Shown here piece by piece: positions 27,952 through 36,022 of a DNA stretch of 64,000 bases. Under the pieces are notes generated by a model. It saw only the letters and a list, made by a program, of their open reading frames with translations. It searched no databases and was not told the origin of the DNA. Position 1 is the stretch's first letter; each line of letters begins with the position of its first letter. Origin of the DNA: Methanolobus sp. (GTDB lineage Archaea; Halobacteriota; Methanosarcinia; Methanosarcinales; Methanosarcinaceae); NCBI RefSeq assembly GCF_016278365.1, contig NZ_JADQBZ010000008.1:186001-250000 (forward strand), given 5' to 3'. Position numbers and translations under genes: made by a program.

Positions 27952-28417
27952 TCACAGTTCAACAAGAGGACCTTCCGGGAATATTTTCCTGAATACAAAA
28001 TCAACAAGCTGACATGCAATAAACACTACTAGAGGATACGCGAATACGGCACTAATAGCAAGCTTATAAACCCAGGTTAAAGCCAGATCTTTTGAAAAAC
28101 CAACTGTTAAAATTGAAAAAATAATGACATTAAAGTTGCCATTCCACCAACAAAAACTAATGCAGTTAACCTTCTTTTCTGAAAAGATGTATGATTGTGT
28201 TTGTGTAATTTGAATACTAATTTCATCCCATACCTTGCTACAATAAAATATTCAAGTGTAAATGCCACTATAAAAGTAAGAGGAAAACTTAACCAGATTA
28301 TTTAAATATATCTGCAGAAAATCCTTAATGTATTGTTGTGTTGTATGCTGTCATTACGAATGCCATAAAGCAAACAAAAATAAATGTATGAATGAGATTT
28401 TTCCATTTTTTTATCAA
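27952..28417 (-). pseudogene. Decayed DUF2798-family membrane protein gene
   Basis: The minus strand from a TTG at 28417 reads KKWKNLIHTFIFVCFMAFVMTAYNT and stops. After frame changes it continues as MKLVFKLHKHNH...GGMATLMSLFFQ, then VGFSKDLALTWVYKLAISA and FRKIFPEGPLVEL to a TGA at 27952. These pieces together resemble a two-module DUF2798 membrane protein broken by at least two frameshifts or stops. A GGTGAG site survives upstream. Confidence 0.65.
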
Positions 28418-28578
28418 ATTCTCACCTTGTGCATGTGAAAAATTTATTAAATAATAAAGTTTAACACAAGGAGTACTTATATGTATCAGAAAATTGACAC
28501 CTTCTTATAGCAGCGCATTAGTAACAGATAAATGATAAATTTAAAGCATGATACTTATCTTTAAAATTAGGTGTAAAT

Positions 28579-28848
28579 ATGGACAATAAACCAATTGCAG
28601 TTGATGAAGCATATGAAATTAGAGATAATCAGTTTTGGTATAACAGTTGCAAGTTTCGTAATTTAATTGAGGATAAAAACAGCATTAAAGTCAATATTGA
28701 AGGTCTTGGAACTCATACATTCTTACATTCTATGAAGGGAAATGATGGGCGCATAACACTATCATATACAATTCCAGCTACACTTCAACAAAAGTGGAAA
28801 GACTATAGTCATCAGCTAGTTAGAGTAGAATTAAGAGATGTGAAATAA
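28579..28848 (+). CDS. Small hypothetical protein
   Basis: 89 residues, ATG preceded by AGGTG. It is beta-rich and charged (NSIKVNIEGLGTHTFLHS, then ITLSYTIPATLQQKWKDYS), with no signal, membrane segment or cysteine motif. It could be a small beta-barrel. No family recognised and no close partner. Confidence 0.55.
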   Translation: MDNKPIAVDEAYEIRDNQFWYNSCKFRNLIEDKNSIKVNIEGLGTHTFLHSMKGNDGRITLSYTIPATLQQKWKDYSHQLVRVELRDVK

Positions 28849-29012
28849 TTTACACTATTTTGACATATTCACTCATGCTTATTAAAATGTAAAAACGCTA
28901 AAGTTAATATAAGTACAATAGGATTTGTTCAGGAGAGTAAAAACATTACATAAAAGGAAAAGGATAATCTCAGATTGTCTTTACCTCATCAACAATCGAA
29001 GATTAAATATTT

Positions 29013-29555
29013 TTATTCTGGAACCATTCCAATATCTATTCTTTTACCATCATCCCAAAACGAATCTCCAACTTCAGCATAATACTTTTGTCCACGTGGA
29101 ACCTCGAAAACAAGATATACTTCCATTGGGATTTCAGGTCTTAATTCATCAAGTCCACGTTCCCATGTAGTATAACCATTAAGTGGTTCATATGTTTGCC
29201 CCTTTTCACTAATCAACTTCACATTATTATCAGGGTCATAATATTTTCGTGTGTCACTTCCAAGGTTTTCAAACTCTACACCAAGATCTATCCATGCAGG
29301 GTCATCATTATCAATATCGACTTCAGTAATTGTGTATGCAACTTCACCAACAATAACTCTATCACCAACTGCATATTTTCCCTGTGCAACTACTTCGTTA
29401 GCATCATTTTTTGTATTGCTATCATCAACTACATTAATGTTATTCATCCCTGTATCCGCAGAATCTGTATCAACTGAAAGTCCAATAATTAATAATAAAA
29501 CAAATACTGCTACTATACCTAAACCAATTTTTAATATTTTTTTAAGAACTGACAT
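29013..29555 (-). CDS. Membrane-anchored DUF4352 protein
   Basis: 180 residues. A single N-terminal hydrophobic segment (about 8-26) is followed by a linker and a DUF4352-type immunoglobulin-like domain: YAVGDRVIVGEVAYTITEVD, then IDLGVEFENLGSDTRKYYDPD and LVFEVPRGQKYYAEV. Such domains are exported and often bind partners at the cell surface. GGAGGTACT just before ATG is a strong ribosome site. Monocistronic. Confidence 0.8.
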   Translation of the reverse strand: MSVLKKILKIGLGIVAVFVLLLIIGLSVDTDSADTGMNNINVVDDSNTKNDANEVVAQGKYAVGDRVIVGEVAYTITEVDIDNDDPAWIDLGVEFENLGSDTRKYYDPDNNVKLISEKGQTYEPLNGYTTWERGLDELRPEIPMEVYLVFEVPRGQKYYAEVGDSFWDDGKRIDIGMVPE

Positions 29556-29672
29556 AGTACCTCCAATTACTACAATATATTTAAAAAATACTAAATATGT
29601 ATTGTTGTTCTAATATCGACCCATGTCAAAATTATAGATACTATTTTCCATAATGGTATTGTGAGGCTGTGA

Positions 29673-29870
29673 AGGGAATTCAGAGAACTCTCTGATGAAC
29701 AGTGGAAGCTTATTAAACCGCACCTACCACCACAACCTATTTGTCGGGAGAAGGAGCTGAGAACTTCAGTTATCAGCTGTATTTCATTTGTCCTGATAAT
29801 CGGGTGTATATGGGAAGATATGCCTGAAAGTTATGGTTCTTATGTAACCGCATGGAAAAAGCTAAAATGA
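29673..29870 (+). pseudogene. N-terminal remnant of an IS5-family transposase
   Basis: An uninterrupted 65-codon frame without a start reads REFRELSDEQWKLIKPHLPP, then WEDMPESYGSYVTAWKKLK and TGA. This is the N-terminal helix-turn-helix region of IS5-type transposases (usual form ELTDEQWELIKPHLPP ... WEDMPEEYGSYVT). The DDE domain and terminal repeats are gone. The rest of 29556-30047 shows nothing else recognisable. Confidence 0.8.
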
Positions 29871-30047
29871 ATGACGAACCCCGCTTAACTGGTTTGTGTC
29901 GCTATAGACTTAGGTAAAGAGCCCGTCATCAATCATGTTCCCACTATTATTCTATTCTGTCTGAGAGAATATATCAATACCACCGCGTTAAGTTAATATT
30001 TTATAGTACATTACTTACTTTAAGATATCTCTAAGGGGGCATAAATT

Positions 30048-30446
30048 TTGGAAGACTGGAAGATAAGGATTTCAGTGCTTTGGTTAATTGCATCAGTTGC
30101 TTTTTTAGCTCATCAGATTATAGTGCTTATGGAACCAGGGGTTATAGCACAATTAATGGCAGGAGAAGCTGAAGGTCAGAAAATAAGCCCTGGTATGATA
30201 CTGTTTTTTTCAATCTTAATTTTGATTCCAATGATGATGGCTTTCCTATCTCTTACCCTGAAAGATCCGCTGAACCGCTGGGTAAATACCATCGTGGGCG
30301 CAATATTTGCTGTACTATGGTCCTTTAGCGTGGTTGAAGCGATACAATCTGCATACTGGGGCGGAGCATTAATGACGCTTTCAGCAGTCGTAGCTTCAGC
30401 ACTAATCGTATGGTATGCATGGAAGCATCGCATAGTTAGTGGATGA
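30048..30446 (+). CDS. Four-TM small membrane protein (DUF6326-like)
   Basis: 132 residues from TTG 30048 with GGGGG about 9 bases upstream. Four hydrophobic segments span about 10-27, 48-68, 79-97 and 103-122. The start WKIRISVLWLIASVAF and the general shape resemble the DUF6326 family; function unknown. Confidence 0.65.
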   Translation: MEDWKIRISVLWLIASVAFLAHQIIVLMEPGVIAQLMAGEAEGQKISPGMILFFSILILIPMMMAFLSLTLKDPLNRWVNTIVGAIFAVLWSFSVVEAIQSAYWGGALMTLSAVVASALIVWYAWKHRIVSG

Positions 30447-30690
30447 ACAAAGCGTTTGACTCTGCTCTGAATGTCCATTGGGAACATGGCATTCTTTTTA
30501 TAGTATTTACGGGAGTAATTGTTCCGATTTATGGATCATTACCTTGCATATCTTGCAGAACTGCTCACTGAGAGGTGCAAAATATTTCTGGCAGGATATT
30601 CCTTAAGTACTAATATATTAGTATTTAATATATATTTTGAATAGATTTCTGCAAGATAGAATACCAGTTCAGCAGAATCGGAGATAAAGT

Positions 30691-31797
30691 ATGAGATTGC
30701 CAAAAACATTAATTTTAATCGTTTTATTGATAGCAGGTTTCTCTTCCGGATGCATCGAAGAGGAACAGCAGGTCCTAAACACCGGGGAACTTTACAAATC
30801 AAACATGTATTATGAAGCAATTGCATCTGTTGATAACATACAGGTGAACGAACCATATTACATAGATGCCTTGAATTACAAAGGAAAATCACTCTACGCA
30901 CTTAGCAGGTATAATGAAGCAATAGGATGTTATAATGAAGTCATAGAGATGGACCCTGAGAACAGCAAGGCATGGGTTAACAAAGGTAACTCTCTTCTTG
31001 GACTTTATGAATACGATGAGGCAGCCGCATGCTATGGCAGAGCAATAGAGGCCAATCCGGAATTTGATGAAGCATGGTCTGGAAAAGGAATAGCCCTGTA
31101 CTTAAATGGCAGTTATAATGAATCAGCAGAGTTCTTTGAAAGATCAATTGAATATTCAGACAAAAAGATAACATCCGACCCGGATAGTTTTGAGGCCTGG
31201 TATAACAAAGGAATATCTCTTTCTTATATTGGAAGGACCAACGAGTCACTCGGATGCTATGAGAAGGCAATAGAGATCAATCCCGAATATGCTGATGCAT
31301 GGAGAGGAAAAGGGTATGAACTTATCGAACTCGGCAGATATGACGACGCAATCCAATGCTACGATAAGGGAATAGAGATCAATCCGGAAGATGCCTATGC
31401 ATGGGTAGGAAAAGGATATGTACTTTACAAATTTGACAGATACGATGAAGCAATAGAATGCTTTGATAGATCAATAGAAATTTATCCGGAAGATGCCTAT
31501 GCATGGGGAAATAAAGGGTATATGCTTGGTGTACTTGAGAGATATGATGAAGCAATAGAATGTTATGACAAAGTAATAGAGATAGATCCGGAATTTACCT
31601 CTGCATGGAAAGAGAAAGGATATGCACTCTATAAACTTGGCATGTATGACGAGGCAATCCAATGTTACAATAATGCAATAGAGATCAATCCTGAATATGC
31701 CGATGCATGGAAAGGAAAAGGAGATGCTCTTAACGAACTTGGCAGGTATGATGAAGCAGATAAATGCTATAAAAAAGCAGAAGAACTTAGCTCTTAA
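30691..31797 (+). CDS. TPR-repeat lipoprotein
   Basis: 368 residues. A lipoprotein signal ends in FSSGC. About eight to nine TPR units of 34 residues follow (W..KG..L..L.RYDEAI.CYDKAIEI.PE), nearly back to back. The protein is therefore a membrane-anchored, outward-facing scaffold for protein binding. Repeat units are highly similar to one another, as expected after recent internal duplication. GGAG precedes the ATG. Its partners are not evident. Confidence 0.88.
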   Translation: MRLPKTLILIVLLIAGFSSGCIEEEQQVLNTGELYKSNMYYEAIASVDNIQVNEPYYIDALNYKGKSLYALSRYNEAIGCYNEVIEMDPENSKAWVNKGNSLLGLYEYDEAAACYGRAIEANPEFDEAWSGKGIALYLNGSYNESAEFFERSIEYSDKKITSDPDSFEAWYNKGISLSYIGRTNESLGCYEKAIEINPEYADAWRGKGYELIELGRYDDAIQCYDKGIEINPEDAYAWVGKGYVLYKFDRYDEAIECFDRSIEIYPEDAYAWGNKGYMLGVLERYDEAIECYDKVIEIDPEFTSAWKEKGYALYKLGMYDEAIQCYNNAIEINPEYADAWKGKGDALNELGRYDEADKCYKKAEELSS

Positions 31798-31854
31798 GCT
31801 AAAAAGATCATAGCATTCATTAGATACTCGATTAGACAAATGAAGGTATGACCT

Positions 31855-32103
31855 ATGAATGTAAGCTGTTCAATTACACTGACTGGCGAAGCAGGAGAAT
31901 TTATTGGTAATCCCTGTGCATGGGATGAGTACAAAAGTACTACTTCCGAAAGAAAAACTGGTAATAGTATACATGCTGAATCAACCAGCGAGAAAATTAC
32001 AGACCAAAACGGTTGGAAAAACATAAACTGAAACAAAGTAGAAACAGATGTTAATAGATTACAAGTCAGGATTACGGAAGCAGCAATTATATTCGATGCT
32101 TGA
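31855..32103 (+). pseudogene. Remnant of a group II intron reverse transcriptase, N-terminus
   Basis: A 58-codon frame from ATG 31855 (MNVSCSITLTGEAGEF ... GWKNIN) stops at TGA 32029 and continues in the same frame as NKVETDVNRLQVRITEAAIIFDA. Read with the TGA as a mutated TGG, this gives W-K-N-I-N-W-N-K-V...V-N-R-L-Q-V-R-I, the pattern of the reverse transcriptase N-terminal domain (WxxINWxKVxxxVxRLQxRIxxA) of group II intron proteins. The catalytic domain and intron RNA are absent. A minus-strand frame at 31794-32126 is a shadow. Confidence 0.6.
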
Positions 32104-32216
32104 GCTGTATGAAGGGAAAACTGCACTTATCTATTGTTTCAATGCAAATAAGTTTTACGAAAGGAGTCATTGCATATCAAAAACATATTTATGTGGTCAG
32201 ATAATATTAATCATAT

Positions 32217-33941
32217 ATGGCAAATAATATATTAATTATTCTTGTTCTATTTTTTGTTTTGGTATCGATACCTACTGCTGTTGCAGAATATGACCAGAAT
32301 GAAGTCAAAACGATAGTCCATGAAGCTGCAAAAGAGATAAAGCCTGATCTCACTGAAAGTGGATTATGGTATGCAGGAGACGCCGAGCGTATTGGTCTGG
32401 TCAGTTTCTCTGATCATGGGCCTTTGACATCTGACATGCAAAACATCGGTTATTGGGACATGGATAAAAGGCTTGTCATTGGAGAATTTCCGGGACAGAT
32501 AGTAAGCAGCAGTATAATGTTCTCAGCCCCGACCCCCGGCGGACACAGAGTTGTTGTGCAAATAGACGGCTACAATCTTCTTATATCGGATATCCGACCG
32601 GTAGCTGAAAATATATTCATCCGACTTGTTGAGCGTTCTGTTGCGAATGGGGCAGTCGGCCAGAGTGGTACAGGTGAACAGCAAACTGATGAATATTACG
32701 GGGAATTGCCCTCTGACCTTGCAGACACAGGAGATACAGTTGTTGATTCCGGAGAGCTGTCAGACCCGTACGATGATACCAGATCTATAGACTCCGGGTA
32801 CACGGAATATGAAGACGATACGGACAAGATAGACGAACTGTTATTCACCTACGGATTGCTGGAAAATGAAAAACTCGTTCAAAATAGAGGTGAACTTCCT
32901 ATAGAGGACATCAGCCAAAAAGACATCGAAGATTATCAGAATGTCAATATGAACTATGTACTGCCTGATGATTTTGTAGCGTCCATACAAACCCAGGCAA
33001 ATATTATTGATATGGTAAGGAAAGAGAGTTCTGAAGACATTGACGGAATGGGTGGGATGGATCTGAGTGAAGTACAGGATGTTGGGGCAAACAAAGAAAT
33101 GATTAAACAGGCATTTGCACATGATTTCACATTTGATGACGAAAGTCCTGTTGAGATGACCGGCGGGGCGGACTATGCTGGAAAGGACAGGGTTGCAGGT
33201 AAGCTTGATGACATCATGACCCTTGAAAAGATGGACAAGACTTCAACAAATGTCCTGAAAAAGATGAAGACCGGACACGAAGCTGCATCCTTCTTTTCAG
33301 AAGACTACTCCAATTCGAAGTTATCACAGACCTTTAAAGAAATAGATCGAATCAAGAGCGTAAAAGATGAAGTGGATAAATATGTGGGAGCCTACAATGA
33401 TTATGAAAAGCTCAGCGAGATGAAAGGAACTTCAGGCACAAGCGTAAAAGCTCTTTATGTGGTCGCAAAAACAGGGCAGGAAGTTGCCGGCAAGGTTCCT
33501 GTGGTCGGCGAGTTCATAAAAAAGGAAATGGAAATGGTCGAAAAGATTGTAATGGTAATGCCCGAACTTGATGATGCTATAAAGAACAGTGACTTAAGAC
33601 AAGGCAAAATAACGAGCGGTGGCATCGGGACTTCCACACCGAATGCTTTCCTGAGTAAATACGGAGCGAGAAAACAGACTTCAGACGGGCCTGTCTATTC
33701 AATGCCTTATACTGATGAAACGGGTAAAACACATGAGATTAACCCCGACCTGTGGATCAAGATCACAGTTAAGGGGGAGACATATTATGTGCCTACAGAC
33801 GAGGAAGAGAAACCAATCGGTGACGTTGCTATAAAAGATGCGGGAAATAGCTGGAAACCCTGGAAATGGGATAATTGTCAGGTAGTCAAACGTACTGATC
33901 CTAATATCGCCTACAACAACGGGGAGGAATACGACCTATGA
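32217..33941 (+). CDS. Large secreted protein of unknown function
   Basis: 574 residues. Residues 1-24 are a signal peptide with a cleavage site after AVAE (PTAVA). After a folded ~110-residue N-terminal part comes an acidic, glutamine- and aspartate-rich linker, then a long helical section (DDIMTLEKMDKTSTNVLKKMK, KTGQEVAGKVPVVGEFIKKEM). The C-terminal domain has PVYSMPYTDETGKTHEINPDLWIK. The gene overlaps the next by 4 bases (ATGA). No family recognised; possibly a surface-associated helical bundle. Confidence 0.65.
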   Translation: MANNILIILVLFFVLVSIPTAVAEYDQNEVKTIVHEAAKEIKPDLTESGLWYAGDAERIGLVSFSDHGPLTSDMQNIGYWDMDKRLVIGEFPGQIVSSSIMFSAPTPGGHRVVVQIDGYNLLISDIRPVAENIFIRLVERSVANGAVGQSGTGEQQTDEYYGELPSDLADTGDTVVDSGELSDPYDDTRSIDSGYTEYEDDTDKIDELLFTYGLLENEKLVQNRGELPIEDISQKDIEDYQNVNMNYVLPDDFVASIQTQANIIDMVRKESSEDIDGMGGMDLSEVQDVGANKEMIKQAFAHDFTFDDESPVEMTGGADYAGKDRVAGKLDDIMTLEKMDKTSTNVLKKMKTGHEAASFFSEDYSNSKLSQTFKEIDRIKSVKDEVDKYVGAYNDYEKLSEMKGTSGTSVKALYVVAKTGQEVAGKVPVVGEFIKKEMEMVEKIVMVMPELDDAIKNSDLRQGKITSGGIGTSTPNAFLSKYGARKQTSDGPVYSMPYTDETGKTHEINPDLWIKITVKGETYYVPTDEEEKPIGDVAIKDAGNSWKPWKWDNCQVVKRTDPNIAYNNGEEYDL

Positions 33942-34405
33942 AAAAAAGAACAATGGCAATTATAGGAGTTGTAGTTCTATTCCTCCTGTTCTCTGGTGGA
34001 GATGATAACAGTTCCACAAACGGTAATAAAGATGAATGGTCTCCGATGATATCCAATGCTTACAATTTGGACGCAGCAGCCAGTATGTCCATATACGAGT
34101 CTCTCGCTTTTCAAGGCATTGATGATGCAACCGTGGAAGTTACTCCGGAGCGTGTATTTGTTAAATATGACCAGCCATCTGTAAAGTCAGACTCCGATGC
34201 TCTCCTGACATGGTTCTATATAATGGGCGTTGCGGCCGAAACCGCTCCCGGTACAGATGAGATCACCATACAAATGTATGCAGGCAGAGAACCCCTCTTT
34301 GAAGTTAACGTGCTTACTGAGGATGTCCGGGACTTTCTGGAATATCGCATAACCATAGACGAATTCAGAACAAAGGTCCATGTCAAAGCAATAATGCAAG
34401 CCTAA
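33938..34405 (+). CDS. Small membrane-anchored partner protein
   Basis: 155 residues. A short hydrophobic start (RTMAIIGVVVLFLLFSGG) is followed by an NSSTNGNKDE linker and an alpha/beta domain (VEVTPERVFVKYDQPS, TEDVRDFLEYRITIDEFRTKV). There is no lipobox Cys, so it is an anchor or a cleavable signal. GGGGAGGAATACGACCT upstream is a good ribosome site inside the previous gene. Coupling to the 574-residue secreted protein suggests the two act together. Confidence 0.65.
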   Translation: MKKRTMAIIGVVVLFLLFSGGDDNSSTNGNKDEWSPMISNAYNLDAAASMSIYESLAFQGIDDATVEVTPERVFVKYDQPSVKSDSDALLTWFYIMGVAAETAPGTDEITIQMYAGREPLFEVNVLTEDVRDFLEYRITIDEFRTKVHVKAIMQA

Positions 34406-34663
34406 GGCGTTACCAACTCTGTAAATGATTCGTGAAGCAAGGGGTATAGTTCCTGATGTCCTCTATCCCTTTAACTGTTTTTGAATTATATGGACCCAAT
34501 GCCAAGGCAAACGAACTTTTTATATCAATCCATCTCATTTAACATGGTAAGCGACCTGAATTATATGTGAATAATGCTTAATTGACATTCAAACCTCTTC
34601 CGAAAAAGAGGAGTTGACTATCTTTCATCATATCATTCAAATAAACACAGCCGGGGGAAATCA

Positions 34664-35356
34664 ATGGCAATCGATGAAACCATAAAGGCACTCCTCAAAG
34701 AATTAGGAGAAACAAAACTCGTGTGCGTTACCAAGACAGTGGACCCGGCGAGGATAAATGAAGCCATCAGAGCCGGAGCTACGATCATAGGGGAGAATCG
34801 GGTCCAGGAATTCGAGGATAAATGTGATGAGATATTGCCCTGTGAAAAGCACTTGATAGGACACCTGCAGACAAACAAGGTTAAAAAAGCTATCCAGCTC
34901 TTTGATGTAATCCAGTCAGTTGACTCTCTTAAATTGATTCGGGATATTGACAGGAAAGCCGGGGACAATGACAAGATACAGCAGGTATTCCTCCAGGTCA
35001 ACATCGGAAGGGAGCCACAGAAGTTCGGCTTTGCTGAAGAAGAGATCGGACAAGTTATAGCCGAAATCCGGTCACTCCGGAATATCCAGGTGAATGGGTT
35101 CATGTGTATAGCCCCCTTTGTACCTCCTGAGCAGACCCGCCTGTATTTCAGGAGCATGAAAGCTCTTTTTGATAAAATGCAGCAGGAGCTCCGGGTTACA
35201 CTGGATAAACAGGACAGTCAGTATATTCAGAATAACATCGATATCAGGGAACTATCAATGGGAATGTCAGGGGATTACAGGGTTGCCATGAAGGAAGGGG
35301 CTACGATCGTTCGCATCGGTTCTGCAATATTCGGGGATAGGGAATACAAAAAGTAG
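34664..35356 (+). CDS. yggS: PLP homeostasis protein, YggS/PLPBP family
   Basis: 230 residues. The family core is clear: LVCVTKTVDP with the pyridoxal-phosphate lysine (K24), IGENRVQEFEDK, HLIGHLQTNKVKKA, QSVDSLKLI and LSMGMSGDYRVAMKEGATIVRIGSAIFG. These proteins bind PLP in a TIM-barrel-like fold and balance vitamin B6 and amino-acid pools; they are not enzymes in the usual sense. GGGGGAA precedes the ATG. Monocistronic. Confidence 0.92.
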   Translation: MAIDETIKALLKELGETKLVCVTKTVDPARINEAIRAGATIIGENRVQEFEDKCDEILPCEKHLIGHLQTNKVKKAIQLFDVIQSVDSLKLIRDIDRKAGDNDKIQQVFLQVNIGREPQKFGFAEEEIGQVIAEIRSLRNIQVNGFMCIAPFVPPEQTRLYFRSMKALFDKMQQELRVTLDKQDSQYIQNNIDIRELSMGMSGDYRVAMKEGATIVRIGSAIFGDREYKK

Positions 35357-35534
35357 TATCGATTGCTTCAGTGGATAAACACAGCATGTACCAAGATAAT
35401 CCGGTATATACTTCAGTAACAGATAATATGAATTCAAGTTCCAATTGAAATTATAATGGCATTAAAAATCAGCTGGCGAATAAAATAAAACATCGTTCGT
35501 ACAATTAAGAACAGATGGGGTTATATATAGACAA

Positions 35535-35655
35535 GACTTAGTAGATACCGCGAGTGTGGGTCACTCGCCCTATCCAGAAAGAAATATTGGGGAATATTTC
35601 GGATTCGTTAGGAAAGAGGCACCTTAAAGCGTGGTGGTTTCCAGGTGCCTCCTCT
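35535..35655 (-). ncRNA. Structured RNA candidate, copy 2
   Basis: Minus-strand RNA. Hairpin 1: GAGGCACCT (35651-35643), 18-nt loop GGAAACCACCACGCTTTA, AGGTGCCTC (35624-35616). Linker TTTCCTAACGAATCC. Hairpin 2: GAAATATT-CCCC-AATATTTC (35600-35581). Hairpin 3: GCGAGTG/CACTCGC (35568-35550). A TATA-like run at 35680-35661 is about 20 bases before hairpin 1. Compared with copy 1 the loop is identical, while the stems differ by compensatory changes. It is not upstream of a same-strand gene, so a trans-acting RNA is likely. Confidence 0.65.
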
Positions 35656-35729
35656 CACCTTAATATTTAATATATTTGTAGGCTTAAGATTAGCTTTTCA
35701 TATAAAAAGTATCCCTAATGAAATTTCTC

Positions 35730-35925
35730 TTGACTAAGATATCTAATTGGTTTCTGAAACCCTCCCGTTCTAATTTGATGGCATTCCTTACTATTTCACG
35801 ATCTGCATTCATCCCTGAAATATCAAAACACCGATTTACACGGGATTTACAAGGATCTCATTTTTCGCGGGGTTCTAAGATCAACGTTTTTGCAAATCTC
35901 TGTTGATCCTGTAAATCCGTGTCTT
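35730..35925 (-). repeat. Dispersed repeat, copy B
   Basis: This is the inverse of copy A at 18570-18830, without its 80-base insertion. On the minus strand it ends in a frame MNADREIVRNAIKLEREGF continuing to ...DTFYMKS and a stop, possibly the tail of a lost gene. Its end lies close to the RNA candidate at 35535-35655. Confidence 0.7.
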
Positions 35926-36022
35926 AAACATAGCTCGGAAGTTAGGGAGAACAAAAAATGAATTTACGGCCCGGAGGCCGTAAACTTTCACATTCACACA
36001 CCAGGATGAACAGTCAGTGCAA

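Noticed and set aside
31794-32126. Minus-strand 110-residue frame with hydrophobic segments
   Set aside because: It is antisense to the TPR gene end and the reverse transcriptase remnant; hydrophobic character comes from antisense of Lys/Glu-rich codons.
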